Below, in pieces: positions 7,938 through 15,621 of a stretch of 34,400 bases of DNA. A model generated the notes under the pieces. It saw only the letters and a list, made by a program, of their open reading frames with translations. It was not told the DNA's origin and did no database searches. Within the stretch, counting starts at the first letter, position 1. Each line of letters begins with the position of its first letter. The position numbers and the translations under genes were made by a program. The stretch comes from Actinomadura bangladeshensis (lineage in GTDB: Bacteria > Actinomycetota > Actinomycetes > Streptosporangiales > Streptosporangiaceae): contig NZ_SMJW01000066.1 in assembly GCF_004348335.1 (NCBI RefSeq), positions 1 to 34,400 of the forward strand, written 5' to 3'.

Positions 7938-8923
7938 GAAGACGACGGCGTGGCGATGTACTGCTTGACGTCGATGCGCTTGTCAACGTAGCCGAACTGC
8001 TGCATGAAGTCCGCGACGCGCTGCAGGCGCGTGGCGTTCAGCGAGGTCGGGTACGTGCCGTAGCTCATCGTGGACGCGACCTTGGCGTCGATGCCCTTGG
8101 CGTAGGTGGGCAGGATGTCCTGGACGACCTTGCGGTCGGCGCACTCGCCCTGCGCCTTGGTCAGCGCGCGCTGGAAGGCGGCGACCGTCTTCGGGTTCTC
8201 CTTGGTGAACTTCTCCGTGGAGGCGTAGCCCGCGATCGGGAAGTCGGCGGTGGGGCCGCTGGACAGGTCGGCGACCATGCGGGCGCCCATGGTCTCCTGC
8301 ATCTGGGTGCCGAACGGCTCGATCGCCTGGACGGCCTCGACGCTCTTGGACTTCAGGGCCTGCTCCATGGCGGGCGGGGCGACCTCGACGAAGTTCTTGT
8401 CCTCGTCGAACTCCACGCCCTCGGGCTGGGCCGCGGCGCGGACCAGGAGCGTGCTGATGTTCCGCTTGGTGTTGACGCCGATCTTCTTGCCGGCCAGGTC
8501 CTTGACCGTGTGGTACGGGGAGTCCTTGCGCACCATCAGCGTGTGGGTCTTGGACGCGCTCTGGAAGCCCTCGGCGACGATCATCGGCTTGAAGCCGGGG
8601 TCCTTGGTCGCCGCGGTGAGCAGCGAGACGTAGTTGCCGAAGCTGAAGTCCAGGCGGCCGCTCTTCAGCAGCGGGATGCCGGCGGCGCCACCCGGGATGA
8701 CCTGCGTCTTCACGCTGAGGCCCTCGGCCTTGAAGTAGCCCTTGCTGATCGCGAGCTGGATCGGCGCGGTGTCGGCCACGGTCATGGTGCCCAGGGTGAT
8801 GTTGGACTTCTCCAGCCCGTTCGCCGATTTCTTGTCATCGGAGTCGCCACAGGCGACCGCCGTGAGCGCTACCGCGATGGCGAGCGCGCCACTGACGGTT
8901 GCGCGGCGGTGGGAAGCAGACAT
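7934..8923 (-). CDS. ABC substrate-binding lipoprotein (NitT/TauT, NMT1/SsuA-like)
   Basis: This 329-residue protein starts MSASHRRATVSG and has a signal peptide ending in a lipobox (LTAVAC, Cys25), so it should be anchored to the outside of the membrane. The mature part has the periplasmic-binding fold II hallmarks of the NMT1/SsuA group: APIQLAISKGYFKAEGLSVK at the start, GGAAGIPLLKSGRLDFSF, and DLAGKKIGVN. The ATG at 8923 is preferred over an in-frame TTG at 8929 because GGAG (8932-8935) is 8 nt from it. It leads the four-gene ABC operon. The ligand could be nitrate, a sulfonate, an aromatic acid or a thiamine-precursor-like compound; the sequence does not decide. Confidence 0.9.
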   Translation of the reverse strand: MSASHRRATVSGALAIAVALTAVACGDSDDKKSANGLEKSNITLGTMTVADTAPIQLAISKGYFKAEGLSVKTQVIPGGAAGIPLLKSGRLDFSFGNYVSLLTAATKDPGFKPMIVAEGFQSASKTHTLMVRKDSPYHTVKDLAGKKIGVNTKRNISTLLVRAAAQPEGVEFDEDKNFVEVAPPAMEQALKSKSVEAVQAIEPFGTQMQETMGARMVADLSSGPTADFPIAGYASTEKFTKENPKTVAAFQRALTKAQGECADRKVVQDILPTYAKGIDAKVASTMSYGTYPTSLNATRLQRVADFMQQFGYVDKRIDVKQYIATPSSS

Positions 8924-8955
8924 GAGCAACGCTCCATTTTGCGGGGGAAGCTGGC

Positions 8956-8972
8956 TGAAAGCTGATCTTTCA
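8956..8972. promoter_or_regulatory. Inverted repeat in ABC operon leader
   Basis: TGAAAG and CTTTCA are separated by CTGAT (6-bp arms, 5-bp spacer). The site is 33 bp upstream of the binding-protein start, downstream of the proposed -10, so it could be an operator roadblock or a small mRNA hairpin. The binding protein is unknown. Confidence 0.4.
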
Positions 8973-9023
8973 ACGAGCGGGGAGCGTAGCGCACCGTGGG
9001 GGCGTCATGGGCGGGATGCGAGC

Positions 9024-9053
9024 TTTACATGCATAAATGTGAACAGACGTCAA
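9024..9053 (-). promoter_or_regulatory. Candidate ABC operon promoter with overlapping dyad
   Basis: On the minus strand, TTGACG (9048-9053) and TGTAAA (9024-9029) are separated by 18 bp. An imperfect dyad with ACAT and ATGT arms and matching TT/AA flanks (9024-9043) covers the -10 and spacer and is a reasonable operator. The transcript leader would be about 95 nt. Confidence 0.45.
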
Positions 9054-9111
9054 CAGGCAGTGACATTCGTATCCTCTGCATCACAAGTCCAGACCTGTGT
9101 GATCATTCGGG

Positions 9112-9141
9112 TTGGCCATGTTGGTGGCTCTGTGTTGCAAT
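9112..9141 (+). promoter_or_regulatory. Candidate conservon promoter
   Basis: TTGGCC (9112-9117), an 18-bp spacer and TGCAAT (9136-9141) form a moderate SigA-like promoter about 115 bp before the kinase GTG. This is a pattern match only. Confidence 0.3.
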
Positions 9142-9257
9142 GTTCGGCGCTTGCCCGCAGTGGTGCGGACAGGTGCCGCGACCCGAATCCCGTTCAGGTC
9201 CGTGACCGGGAACCGCGCGCCGCGAGCGGTCGATCCATGGAGAGGTAGCGGAGGGCA

Positions 9258-12200
9258 GTGCGCAAAGCCGAAGGGGCCGAGTCGGCCCCGCAGTCCCCTC
9301 AGCCAGCCCCGCCTGCCAGCGAGGACGCCCCGAAGCGGGGCTCGCTGGCAGGCCGGTTCAAGCTGCGCAACTGGCGCGTGCGCACGCGCCTGTTCGCCCT
9401 CATCGCGGTGCCCACGATCGTGGCCGCGCTGCTCGCGGGGTACCGCGTATCGGTGTCGATGGACAACGCCGACGCCTATGCGCGGACGGGTCAACTGGCC
9501 ACGCTCGGTAATCAGTTGACCGCTCTCGCGCACGAGGTCGAGAACGAGCGCGACGCGATGGCGGAAAGGGCCGCCGGCGGCTCCCGCGCCGTCAGCCCGG
9601 AGGCGCTGAAATCGCGCCAGGAATCGGTGGACTCCGCCGCGCGGAAGGTGCGCGACGCCGCCGCGGTCGTCCAGCCCGACTCGCCCGCGATGAAGCTGGT
9701 GCTCGGCAACGTCGTGAACCGCGTCACCGAGCTCCCCTCGCTGCGCCAGCTGTCCGCGCGCCTCGCGCCCGGCCCGATCATCGACAAGTACAGCGAGTTC
9801 ATCGACGACTTCACGAGCTTCCACCTGCTGGTCTCGCAGGACGCGCCGACGCCCGAGCTGGCGCAGACCGCGCTGGCCCTCGCCGACCTCGCCAACGCCA
9901 AGGACGCGGCGTCCCGCGAGCGCGCGCTGATCTCCGCCGCGCTCTGGCAGGGCCGGTTCGAGCCGCTCGAACGCGACTCCGTCGACGACGCCCGCGCGGA
10001 CATGAACACGAGCATCGCCGCGTTCCGCAGCTCCGCCACGGCGTCCCAGCTGCAGCTGTTCGAGGACACCGTCACCGGCCCCGAGCTGGACCGCGCGGAG
10101 TTCACCCGGCTGCGCGCCCTGGCGATCGCCGACAAGTCGCCGCAGCTGCAGGCCAAGCTCGGCGCGAAGGTCGCGCGCGGCTGGACCTCCGACTCCGGGT
10201 CCCGCGTCGACAAGCTCCGCGCGGTGGAGCAGAGCATCGCCGCCGACCTGTCGGTGTCCGCGCACGACGCCGAGTCCGACGCGCAGACCGCCGCCGTCCG
10301 GGACGGGATCCTGCTGTTCCTCGTCCTCGCGATCGTGCTGGCGACCGTCATCGTCGTGGCCCGCTCGCTGGTGCGGCCGCTGCGCCGGCTGCAGTCCGGC
10401 GCGCTCGACGTCGCCAGCACCCGGCTGCCCGGCCTGGTCGACCGGCTGCGCGACCCGGAGGCCGCGGCGGGCGGCATCGAGGTCGAGCCGATCGAGATCG
10501 ACTCCACCGACGAGATCGGCCAGGTCGCGCGGGCCTTCGACGAGGTCCACCGCGAAGCGGTCCGGCTGGCGGCCGACGAGGCGGTCCTGCGCGGCAACAT
10601 CAACGCGATGTTCGTCAACCTCTCCCGGCGCAGCCAGTCGCTCATCGAGCGCCAGCTGCGGCTGATCGAGGAGCTGGAGCAGAGCGAGCGCGACGAGGAG
10701 CAGCTCGCGAACCTGTTCCGGCTGGACCACCTGGCCACCCGCATGCGGCGCAACTCGGAGAACCTCCTCGTCCTCGGCGGCCAGGAGCAGGTGCGGCGCT
10801 GGAACAAGCCGGTCCCGCTCATCGACGTCGTCCGCGCGTCGCTGTCCGAGGTTGAGCAGTACGAGCGGGTGGCGCTGCGGGTTCAAGGCGACATGGCGGT
10901 CGCCGGCCCCGTCGTCAACGACCTCGTCCACCTGCTGGCCGAGCTGGTGGAGAACGCCACCGCGTTCTCCTCCGAGCACACCAAGGTCACCGTGTCCGGG
11001 CAGATGCTGAGCGGCGGCGGCTGCATGCTGCAGATCACCGACAACGGCGTGGGCATGTCGACCGAGGAGCTGGAGCAGGCCAACTGGCGGCTCGCGAACC
11101 CGCCCGTCATCGACTTCTCCGCGGCGCGCCGCATGGGCCTGTTCGTGGTCGGCCGCCTGGCCGTCCGGCACGGCATCCGGGTGGAGCTGCGCGCCGCGCA
11201 GGGCGGCGGGCTCACCGCGTTCGTGGTGCTGCCGGACGCGGCCGTCACGCCCGGCGACTCCGGCGGCCTCGCCGCCCGGGGCCTCGGGCCGCGCGAGTCC
11301 GGCTCGGCCGGCCAGCTCGCCGCGCTCACCACGACGGCCGCCGAGCCGCCGGCCGCGCCGGGCGGCGCGTTCCGGCAGGACGGCTACGGCCCCGCCGGGC
11401 AGCCGATGGGCGCCCCGGCGGGCGCCGGCACCGGTGGGAACCCCATGGTCGGCGGCACCGGACCGCTGCGGCCCGTCCGCGGCGGCACCGACGCCCAGCC
11501 GGTCATCGGCGAGACGGGCCCGATCCCGGTCGGCGGCGGGTTCTCCGGCACCGGCCCGCAGTCGGCGGTGCCGCCCATCGAGCGGCGCCCGCCGCGCGAG
11601 CGCCGCCGCCAGGCCGAGGACCCCTACCAGCCCGGCGACCGGCAGCCGCCGCGCCGTCCGGGCGAGCTGCCCGTCCGCGAGCCGGGCGCGCACCTGCCGG
11701 GCCGCCCGTCCGACGACGGCGCGCCGAACGGGCTCTTCCAGCCGCGCGCCGAGCGTGCGCAGGAGCCCGCCGAGCACGGCTCCACCGGGAGCAACGGCGT
11801 CTACCGGCCGAGCGGCCGCACCGGACCGCAGTCGGTCGTGCCGGAGGCGCAGCCGATGGTGCCCGAGCCCGGCGCGGCGCGGCAGATCCCGTGGGAGACC
11901 GGGCCGATCCCGGTCGGCGACTCCGGTCCGGCGCAGGCCGGCGCCTACTCCGACGGCTACCCCGACGCCTACGCCGACGGCGCGCCGCCGGCCCGCGCGG
12001 AGGAGTACGCCCCGGAACCGCCCGCCCCCGAGCCGGCCATGCGGGCCGCGGCCCCGCCGCCCGCGCGGCCCGAGCCGAAGGCGCCGCCGCGGGGCCCGGA
12101 GCGGTCGCCCATCTTCGACGCGATGCAGTCCGAATGGTTCCAGCGCAGGTCCGGAAGCACATCCGGGGAGGATCCGGTGAAGGGTTGGGAGTCGCCCGCC

Positions 12201-12623
12201 GACGCGGGTTTCCGCGCCGCCGAGGCCGCTCGCAAGCCGGTGGCGGCGTCCCGCACGAGCGTGGGGCTGCCCAAGCGGGTGCCCGGCAAGAACCGCGTTC
12301 CCGGCGCGGTCGGCCGCGCCCAGACGGCCGCCCCGGCGCAGCCGCCGGCGGCGCCGCCGGCGGGCGGGCCGTTGCCGGGCGGGCCCGGTCAGGGGCAGTC
12401 TGTGCAGGGACGCCGGTCCGAGAGCCGGCCGGCGCCCGGTCAGCCGGTGCCCGGTCAGCAGGTGCAGGACCAGCAGGGATACGGCCAGTCGGCCGACTTC
12501 GTACGCAACCGTTTCGCGAGCCTGCAGCGCGGCGTCCACCGGGGGCGCAACGAGGCACGCGGCGGAAGCACGTCAGGTGAGGCGCCGTCACAGGGTGACG
12601 GCGAGACAGGAGGCACCCGGTGA
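9258..12623 (+). CDS. cvnA: NIT-type sensor histidine kinase, conservon component A
   Basis: This 1121-residue membrane kinase starts the conservon. After a Pro-rich 40-residue tail come TM1 (LFALIAVPTIVAALLAG, 45-61), a roughly 285-residue extracellular helical sensor resembling the nitrate/nitrite-sensing NIT domain, TM2 (350-371), a HAMP linker, an H-box-like segment FRLDHLATRMRRN (His491), and an HATPase domain with N-box ELVENATAFS (Asn566) and DNGVGMS. Residues from about 665 to the end are a Pro/Gly/Arg-rich disordered tail with repeated ETGPIPVG (752, 880) and TGPQS(A/V)VP (765, 855). The GTG at 9258 follows GGAGGG only 2-3 nt away. The 3' end overlaps the roadblock start by GTGA. An antisense frame of similar length is a compositional shadow. 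The signal and phospho-acceptor are unknown; no response regulator is adjacent. Confidence 0.92.
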   Translation: MRKAEGAESAPQSPQPAPPASEDAPKRGSLAGRFKLRNWRVRTRLFALIAVPTIVAALLAGYRVSVSMDNADAYARTGQLATLGNQLTALAHEVENERDAMAERAAGGSRAVSPEALKSRQESVDSAARKVRDAAAVVQPDSPAMKLVLGNVVNRVTELPSLRQLSARLAPGPIIDKYSEFIDDFTSFHLLVSQDAPTPELAQTALALADLANAKDAASRERALISAALWQGRFEPLERDSVDDARADMNTSIAAFRSSATASQLQLFEDTVTGPELDRAEFTRLRALAIADKSPQLQAKLGAKVARGWTSDSGSRVDKLRAVEQSIAADLSVSAHDAESDAQTAAVRDGILLFLVLAIVLATVIVVARSLVRPLRRLQSGALDVASTRLPGLVDRLRDPEAAAGGIEVEPIEIDSTDEIGQVARAFDEVHREAVRLAADEAVLRGNINAMFVNLSRRSQSLIERQLRLIEELEQSERDEEQLANLFRLDHLATRMRRNSENLLVLGGQEQVRRWNKPVPLIDVVRASLSEVEQYERVALRVQGDMAVAGPVVNDLVHLLAELVENATAFSSEHTKVTVSGQMLSGGGCMLQITDNGVGMSTEELEQANWRLANPPVIDFSAARRMGLFVVGRLAVRHGIRVELRAAQGGGLTAFVVLPDAAVTPGDSGGLAARGLGPRESGSAGQLAALTTTAAEPPAAPGGAFRQDGYGPAGQPMGAPAGAGTGGNPMVGGTGPLRPVRGGTDAQPVIGETGPIPVGGGFSGTGPQSAVPPIERRPPRERRRQAEDPYQPGDRQPPRRPGELPVREPGAHLPGRPSDDGAPNGLFQPRAERAQEPAEHGSTGSNGVYRPSGRTGPQSVVPEAQPMVPEPGAARQIPWETGPIPVGDSGPAQAGAYSDGYPDAYADGAPPARAEEYAPEPPAPEPAMRAAAPPPARPEPKAPPRGPERSPIFDAMQSEWFQRRSGSTSGEDPVKGWESPADAGFRAAEAARKPVAASRTSVGLPKRVPGKNRVPGAVGRAQTAAPAQPPAAPPAGGPLPGGPGQGQSVQGRRSESRPAPGQPVPGQQVQDQQGYGQSADFVRNRFASLQRGVHRGRNEARGGSTSGEAPSQGDGETGGTR
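9312..9352 (+). repeat. Long hairpin inside the 5' end of the kinase gene
   Basis: Arms CCTGCCAGCGA (9312-9322) and TCGCTGGCAGG (9342-9352) pair perfectly over 11 bp. Inside, GCCCCG (9327-9332) and CGGGGC (9336-9341) pair over 6 bp with loop AAG, leaving a 4-nt bulge. It lies 54-94 nt after the start codon, within the variable Pro-rich tail of the protein. Confidence 0.7.
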
Positions 12624-13066
12624 GCGGGCAGGATCTCAACTGGTTGGTGACGAACTTCGCGGACCGTGTCGCGAAGGTCGCGCACGCCGTCGTGGTCTCC
12701 TCGGACGGCCTGCCGATGGCCTACTCCTCGGGCTTCCCGCCCGAGCGGGCGGACCAGCTCTCGGCGATCGCCTCGGGGCTGATGAGCCTGACGCAGGGCG
12801 CGGCGAAGATCTTCGACGCGGGCGGGGTGAACCAGACCGTCGTCGAGATGGACCGCGGGCTGCTGTTCGTCATGTCCATCACGAACGGCTCGGTGTTCGC
12901 GGTGCTGGCGGCGCCCGACTGCGACCTCGGGCTCGTCGCCTACGAGATGACGCTGCTGGTGGAGCGGGTGGGCCGGGTGCTGACCCCCGCGCTGCGCGCC
13001 CAGGAGCAGCCGCCGTACTCGGGGCCGCCCGTCACCGAGATGGGCGCCGGCCCCGCCCGCTATTGA
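12620..13066 (+). CDS. cvnB: Roadblock/LC7-domain protein, conservon component B
   Basis: This 148-residue soluble protein is a single Roadblock/LC7 domain, starting (M)SGQDLNWLVTNFADRVAKVA and continuing HAVVVSSDGLPMAYSSGFP and ADQLSAIASGLMSLTQGAA, the classic conservon B pattern. The C-terminal 20 residues are Pro-rich. In conservons this protein is thought to bridge the kinase and the GTPase, comparable to the MglB partner of MglA-type GTPases. AGGAGG at 12608-12613 lies 6 nt before the GTG, and the GTG overlaps the kinase stop, giving strong coupling. Confidence 0.95.
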   Translation: MSGQDLNWLVTNFADRVAKVAHAVVVSSDGLPMAYSSGFPPERADQLSAIASGLMSLTQGAAKIFDAGGVNQTVVEMDRGLLFVMSITNGSVFAVLAAPDCDLGLVAYEMTLLVERVGRVLTPALRAQEQPPYSGPPVTEMGAGPARY

Positions 13067-13096
13067 CCGTGACTGACTCTGACGGAGGTCGGCGAC

Positions 13097-13561
13097 ATGG
13101 ATCGAGGCAGTCACTACGGAGGCGGTCCGGGCGGTCCTGGCGGCCCCGGACGCTGGCCCGGTGACCAGGGCCGCGTACCGGCGCCGGGGCGTCCCCCCGA
13201 ACGCGAGGAGAGCGAGTCCAGCTCGCTGGTGCGCCCCTACGCGGTGACCGGCGGGCGCACGAAGCCGCGCTACGACCTGGCCATCGAGGCGCTGGTCACC
13301 GCGGCGCCGTATCCGCCGCGGGACGTGGCCGTGCTGACCCCGGAGTACCGGGCGATCATGGACCTGTGCCGCTCCGCCCGCTCGGTGGCCGAGGTGTCGG
13401 CGCTGCTGCGCCTGCCGCTCGGCGTGGCGCGCGTGCTCGTCGCCGACATGGCCGTCGAGGGACTGCTGCGCCTGCACCAGTCGCAGTCCTCCACCACCGC
13501 CGGCGGACAGCCGGACCTCCGCTTGCTAGAAAGGGTGCTCAGTGGCCTTCGGAAGCTCTGA
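13097..13561 (+). CDS. cvnC: DUF742 protein, conservon component C
   Basis: This 154-residue protein has a Gly/Pro-rich N-terminal 35 residues followed by the DUF742 domain: SSLVRPYAVTGGRTKPRYDL, then ALVTAA and a winged-helix-like C-terminal part (LCRSARSVAEVSALLRLPLG, VARVLVADMAVEGLL). It ends with LLERVLSGLRKL, a common ending in this family. GGAGG (13084-13088) is 8 nt before the ATG. It overlaps the GTPase gene by 20 bp. Its molecular role in conservons is not settled; a scaffold or regulator of the GTPase is the usual view. Confidence 0.95.
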   Translation: MDRGSHYGGGPGGPGGPGRWPGDQGRVPAPGRPPEREESESSSLVRPYAVTGGRTKPRYDLAIEALVTAAPYPPRDVAVLTPEYRAIMDLCRSARSVAEVSALLRLPLGVARVLVADMAVEGLLRLHQSQSSTTAGGQPDLRLLERVLSGLRKL

Positions 13562-14198
13562 CCAGGTTCCGCCCCCGGGGCCGCACGGCGGAGAGGCCGA
13601 GCTGACCTCGGTCAAGATCGTCGTTGGCGGCGGCTTCGGCGTCGGGAAGACCACCTTCGTCGGCTCGGTCTCGGAGATCATGCCGCTCACCACGGAGGCG
13701 GTGATGACCGCCGCCAGCGCCGACGTGGACGACCTGTCGGCCGTTCCGGACAAGACGACCACCACGGTCGCGATGGACTTCGGGCGCGTGTCGCTCGACA
13801 GCGAGCTGATCCTGTACCTGTTCGGCACCCCCGGGCAGCACCGGTTCTGGTTCATGTGGGACGACCTGGTGCGCGGCGCGATCGGCGCCGTCGTGCTGGT
13901 CGACACCCGCCGGCTGGAGGACTGCTTCGCCGCGGTGGACTACTTCGAGGAGCTCGGCCTGCCGTTCGTGGTGGGCGTCAACGGGTTCCACGGCGAGTTC
14001 CAGTACGCGGTCGAGGACATTCGCGACGCGCTGTCGATCAGCTCGCACGTGCCGATCGTCCAGTGCGACGCGCGCAGCCGCGAGTCCACCAAGCAGGTGC
14101 TGATCACGCTGGTCAAGCACGCGATGTCGGTGCACTCGGGCGGGTCGCACGCGGCCGCGCCCGCGCAGCCCGGCAGCACGTCGCCGAGCTGGACCTGA
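13542..14198 (+). CDS. cvnD: Conservon small GTPase (ATP/GTP-binding protein), component D
   Basis: This 218-residue Ras-like GTPase has G1/Walker A GGGFGVGKTT (29-38), a switch region with the Thr-rich stretch KTTTTVAMDFG, and G3-like FGTPGQHRFWFMW, in which the usual DxxG Asp is replaced (LFGTPGQ), as is typical of the conservon family. The NGFH segment after VVGVN is in the G4 position but departs from the canonical NKxD. The GTG at 13542 has GAAAGG upstream and lies inside the end of the DUF742 gene. It should cycle with the roadblock protein at the membrane under control of the kinase. The last 25 residues are a Ser/Pro/Ala-rich tail. Confidence 0.95.
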   Translation: MAFGSSDQVPPPGPHGGEAELTSVKIVVGGGFGVGKTTFVGSVSEIMPLTTEAVMTAASADVDDLSAVPDKTTTTVAMDFGRVSLDSELILYLFGTPGQHRFWFMWDDLVRGAIGAVVLVDTRRLEDCFAAVDYFEELGLPFVVGVNGFHGEFQYAVEDIRDALSISSHVPIVQCDARSRESTKQVLITLVKHAMSVHSGGSHAAAPAQPGSTSPSWT

Positions 14199-14290
14199 GA
14201 CCCCCGGCCGGGGCCGGTCGCGGCCACCGGCGCGGGCACGGCCGCGGTTACGGTCGCGTAAGTCGTGTGCACGATGCATGATTAATCCTC

Positions 14291-15097
14291 GTGATTGACC
14301 ATGAATCAGTGTCGGGGGTCGCGATGGGCGAAGTGGAGCAGATCCGGACGTACGTGGCCATCGGCGACAGCTTCACCGAGGGCCTCAACGACCCCTACCC
14401 GGGCGAGGACGACGCGTTCCGCGGCTGGGCGGACCGGCTGGCCGAGCACATCGCCGCGCGGAGCCCCGGCCTGCGCTACGCCAACCTCGCGGTCCGCGGC
14501 AAGCTCGTCCGCCAGATCGTGGACGACCAGGTGCCGCGCGCCGTCGGGCTGGAGCCCGACCTCGTCACGCTCTGCGCGGGCGGCAACGACATGATCCGCC
14601 CGGGCGCGGACCCGGACGCGCTCGCGGTCGTGTTCGACGACGCCGTCCGCAGGCTGCGCGGCACCGGCGCCCGGGTGGTGGTCTTCACCGGCTTCGACAC
14701 CCGCGGCCTGCGCTCCGGCTCGCGCATCCGCGGCAAGGCGGCGACGTACAACATGCACCTGCGCGCCATCGCCGATCGCCGCGGCTGCGACGTCGTCGAC
14801 CTGTGGCCGCTGCGCGCCTTCAACGACCCCCGCGCCTGGCACGAGGACCGCCTGCACCTGTCGCCGGAGGGGCACCGCCGCATGGCCCTGCTCGTCGCGG
14901 GCGTCATCGGCGTCCCCGCCGAGGGCGACTGGCGCGAGCCGTGGCCGCCCCTCGACCGGGCCGACTGGCTCACGCTGCGCCGCGAGGACGTCCGCTGGGC
15001 CCGCACGTACCTGGTCCCGTGGATCGGCCGCCGGGCCACCGGACGCTCCTCCGGCGACGGCCGCAGCCCCAAGCGTCCCACCCCCCTCCCGCTGTAA
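14291..15097 (+). CDS. SGNH/GDSL-family hydrolase
   Basis: This 268-residue protein has YVAIGDSFTEGLNDP (Ser27 nucleophile), the NLAVRGK block II region, LCAGGNDMIRPG (oxyanion Asn) and EDRLHLSPEGH (catalytic Asp/His). It lacks a signal peptide. Homologues are common in actinobacteria as cytosolic SGNH esterases of unknown substrate. The C-terminal 60 residues are Arg/Pro-rich. The GTG at 14291 is used here because CATGAT (14277-14282) gives a -10 eight bases upstream and a leaderless transcript. GTG 14309 and ATG 14324 are alternatives, the latter with GGGGG upstream. It lies 92 bp after the conservon and converges on the STAS gene with a 6-bp gap, so no separate terminator is present. Confidence 0.85.
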   Translation: MIDHESVSGVAMGEVEQIRTYVAIGDSFTEGLNDPYPGEDDAFRGWADRLAEHIAARSPGLRYANLAVRGKLVRQIVDDQVPRAVGLEPDLVTLCAGGNDMIRPGADPDALAVVFDDAVRRLRGTGARVVVFTGFDTRGLRSGSRIRGKAATYNMHLRAIADRRGCDVVDLWPLRAFNDPRAWHEDRLHLSPEGHRRMALLVAGVIGVPAEGDWREPWPPLDRADWLTLRREDVRWARTYLVPWIGRRATGRSSGDGRSPKRPTPLPL

Positions 15098-15103
15098 CTC
15101 AGG

Positions 15104-15439
15104 TCAGGGCAGCGCCTCCGCGAGGGTGGCGGTCACGGGGATGCGGCGGTGGAGCCCGGTGATCTCCAGGGTGCGGCGGACGATCGGGCGCGGGCCGGCG
15201 AGCGTGAGGCTGCCGCCGGCGGCGGTCGCGGCCTTGTAGCAGGCGACGATGACCGACAGGCCGTTCGAGTCCATGAACTCCAGGTCGGCCAGGTCGAGGA
15301 CGAGGTGCTCGCCGTGTTCGCGGCGCGCCTCGTTGAGGGACCTGCGCAGGTCTTCCGAGCAGGCGATATCGAGCTCTCCGCACAGCCGGACGACGGTGCG
15401 CCCGCCGTCCGACCGCGTGGTCACTTCCAAAGGTGGCAC
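15104..15439 (-). CDS. STAS-domain anti-sigma-factor antagonist
   Basis: The 111-residue protein is one STAS domain: beta strand RTVVRLCGELDIACSEDLRR, then HLVLDLADLEFMDSNGLSVI, which contains the DS(N)G motif whose Ser is the usual phosphorylation site. Such proteins capture an anti-sigma kinase when unphosphorylated. The GTG at 15439 is chosen because GGAGGGG is about 8 nt upstream and the resulting length matches the family. An upstream TTG at 15508 is in frame but has no ribosome-binding site. No anti-sigma kinase or sigma gene is within the window, so its partner is elsewhere. It is divergent from the triple-AAA gene, with a 182-bp gap. Confidence 0.88.
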   Translation of the reverse strand: MPPLEVTTRSDGGRTVVRLCGELDIACSEDLRRSLNEARREHGEHLVLDLADLEFMDSNGLSVIVACYKAATAAGGSLTLAGPRPIVRRTLEITGLHRRIPVTATLAEALP

Positions 15440-15621
15440 GGGGGGTTCCCCTCCTGTGAGCACAGCGCCTCCCGGAGGGCCGTCCGGGAGATGCTTTCCA
15501 TGTGACAACTATCGCCGACGACGGGCCGCCTGCCAACCCGGCGCGACGGGGGTGTGCCGGATCGTGCCGGGTCGTAGGGTGCTGTCGGACGTGCCCCTCC
15601 GCTGTCTAGGAGACCGACTCC

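Larger units (their letters stand above)
8924..9257. promoter_or_regulatory. Divergent control region between ABC operon and conservon
   Basis: This 334-bp gene-free stretch is richer in A/T around 9020-9150 than the rest of the window. It contains a leftward promoter candidate (9024-9053), a rightward promoter candidate (9112-9141), a dyad at 8956-8972 in the leader of the ABC transcript, an imperfect dyad at 9024-9043 over the leftward promoter, and ATCACA/TGTGAT half sites at 9080-9085 and 9098-9103. No credible open frame is present. Confidence 0.6.

Noticed and set aside
9080..9103. ATCACA/TGTGAT pair as a CRP-type site
   Set aside because: The half sites have the opposite order and spacing (TCACA-N12-TGTGA) to TGTGA-N6-TCACA, so it is not a CRP/GlxR site.
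9081..12539. A 1152-codon open frame antisense to the sensor kinase
   Set aside because: It mirrors the GC-rich third positions of the kinase gene, has no recognisable domain and no ribosome-binding site. The sense frame has full domain structure.
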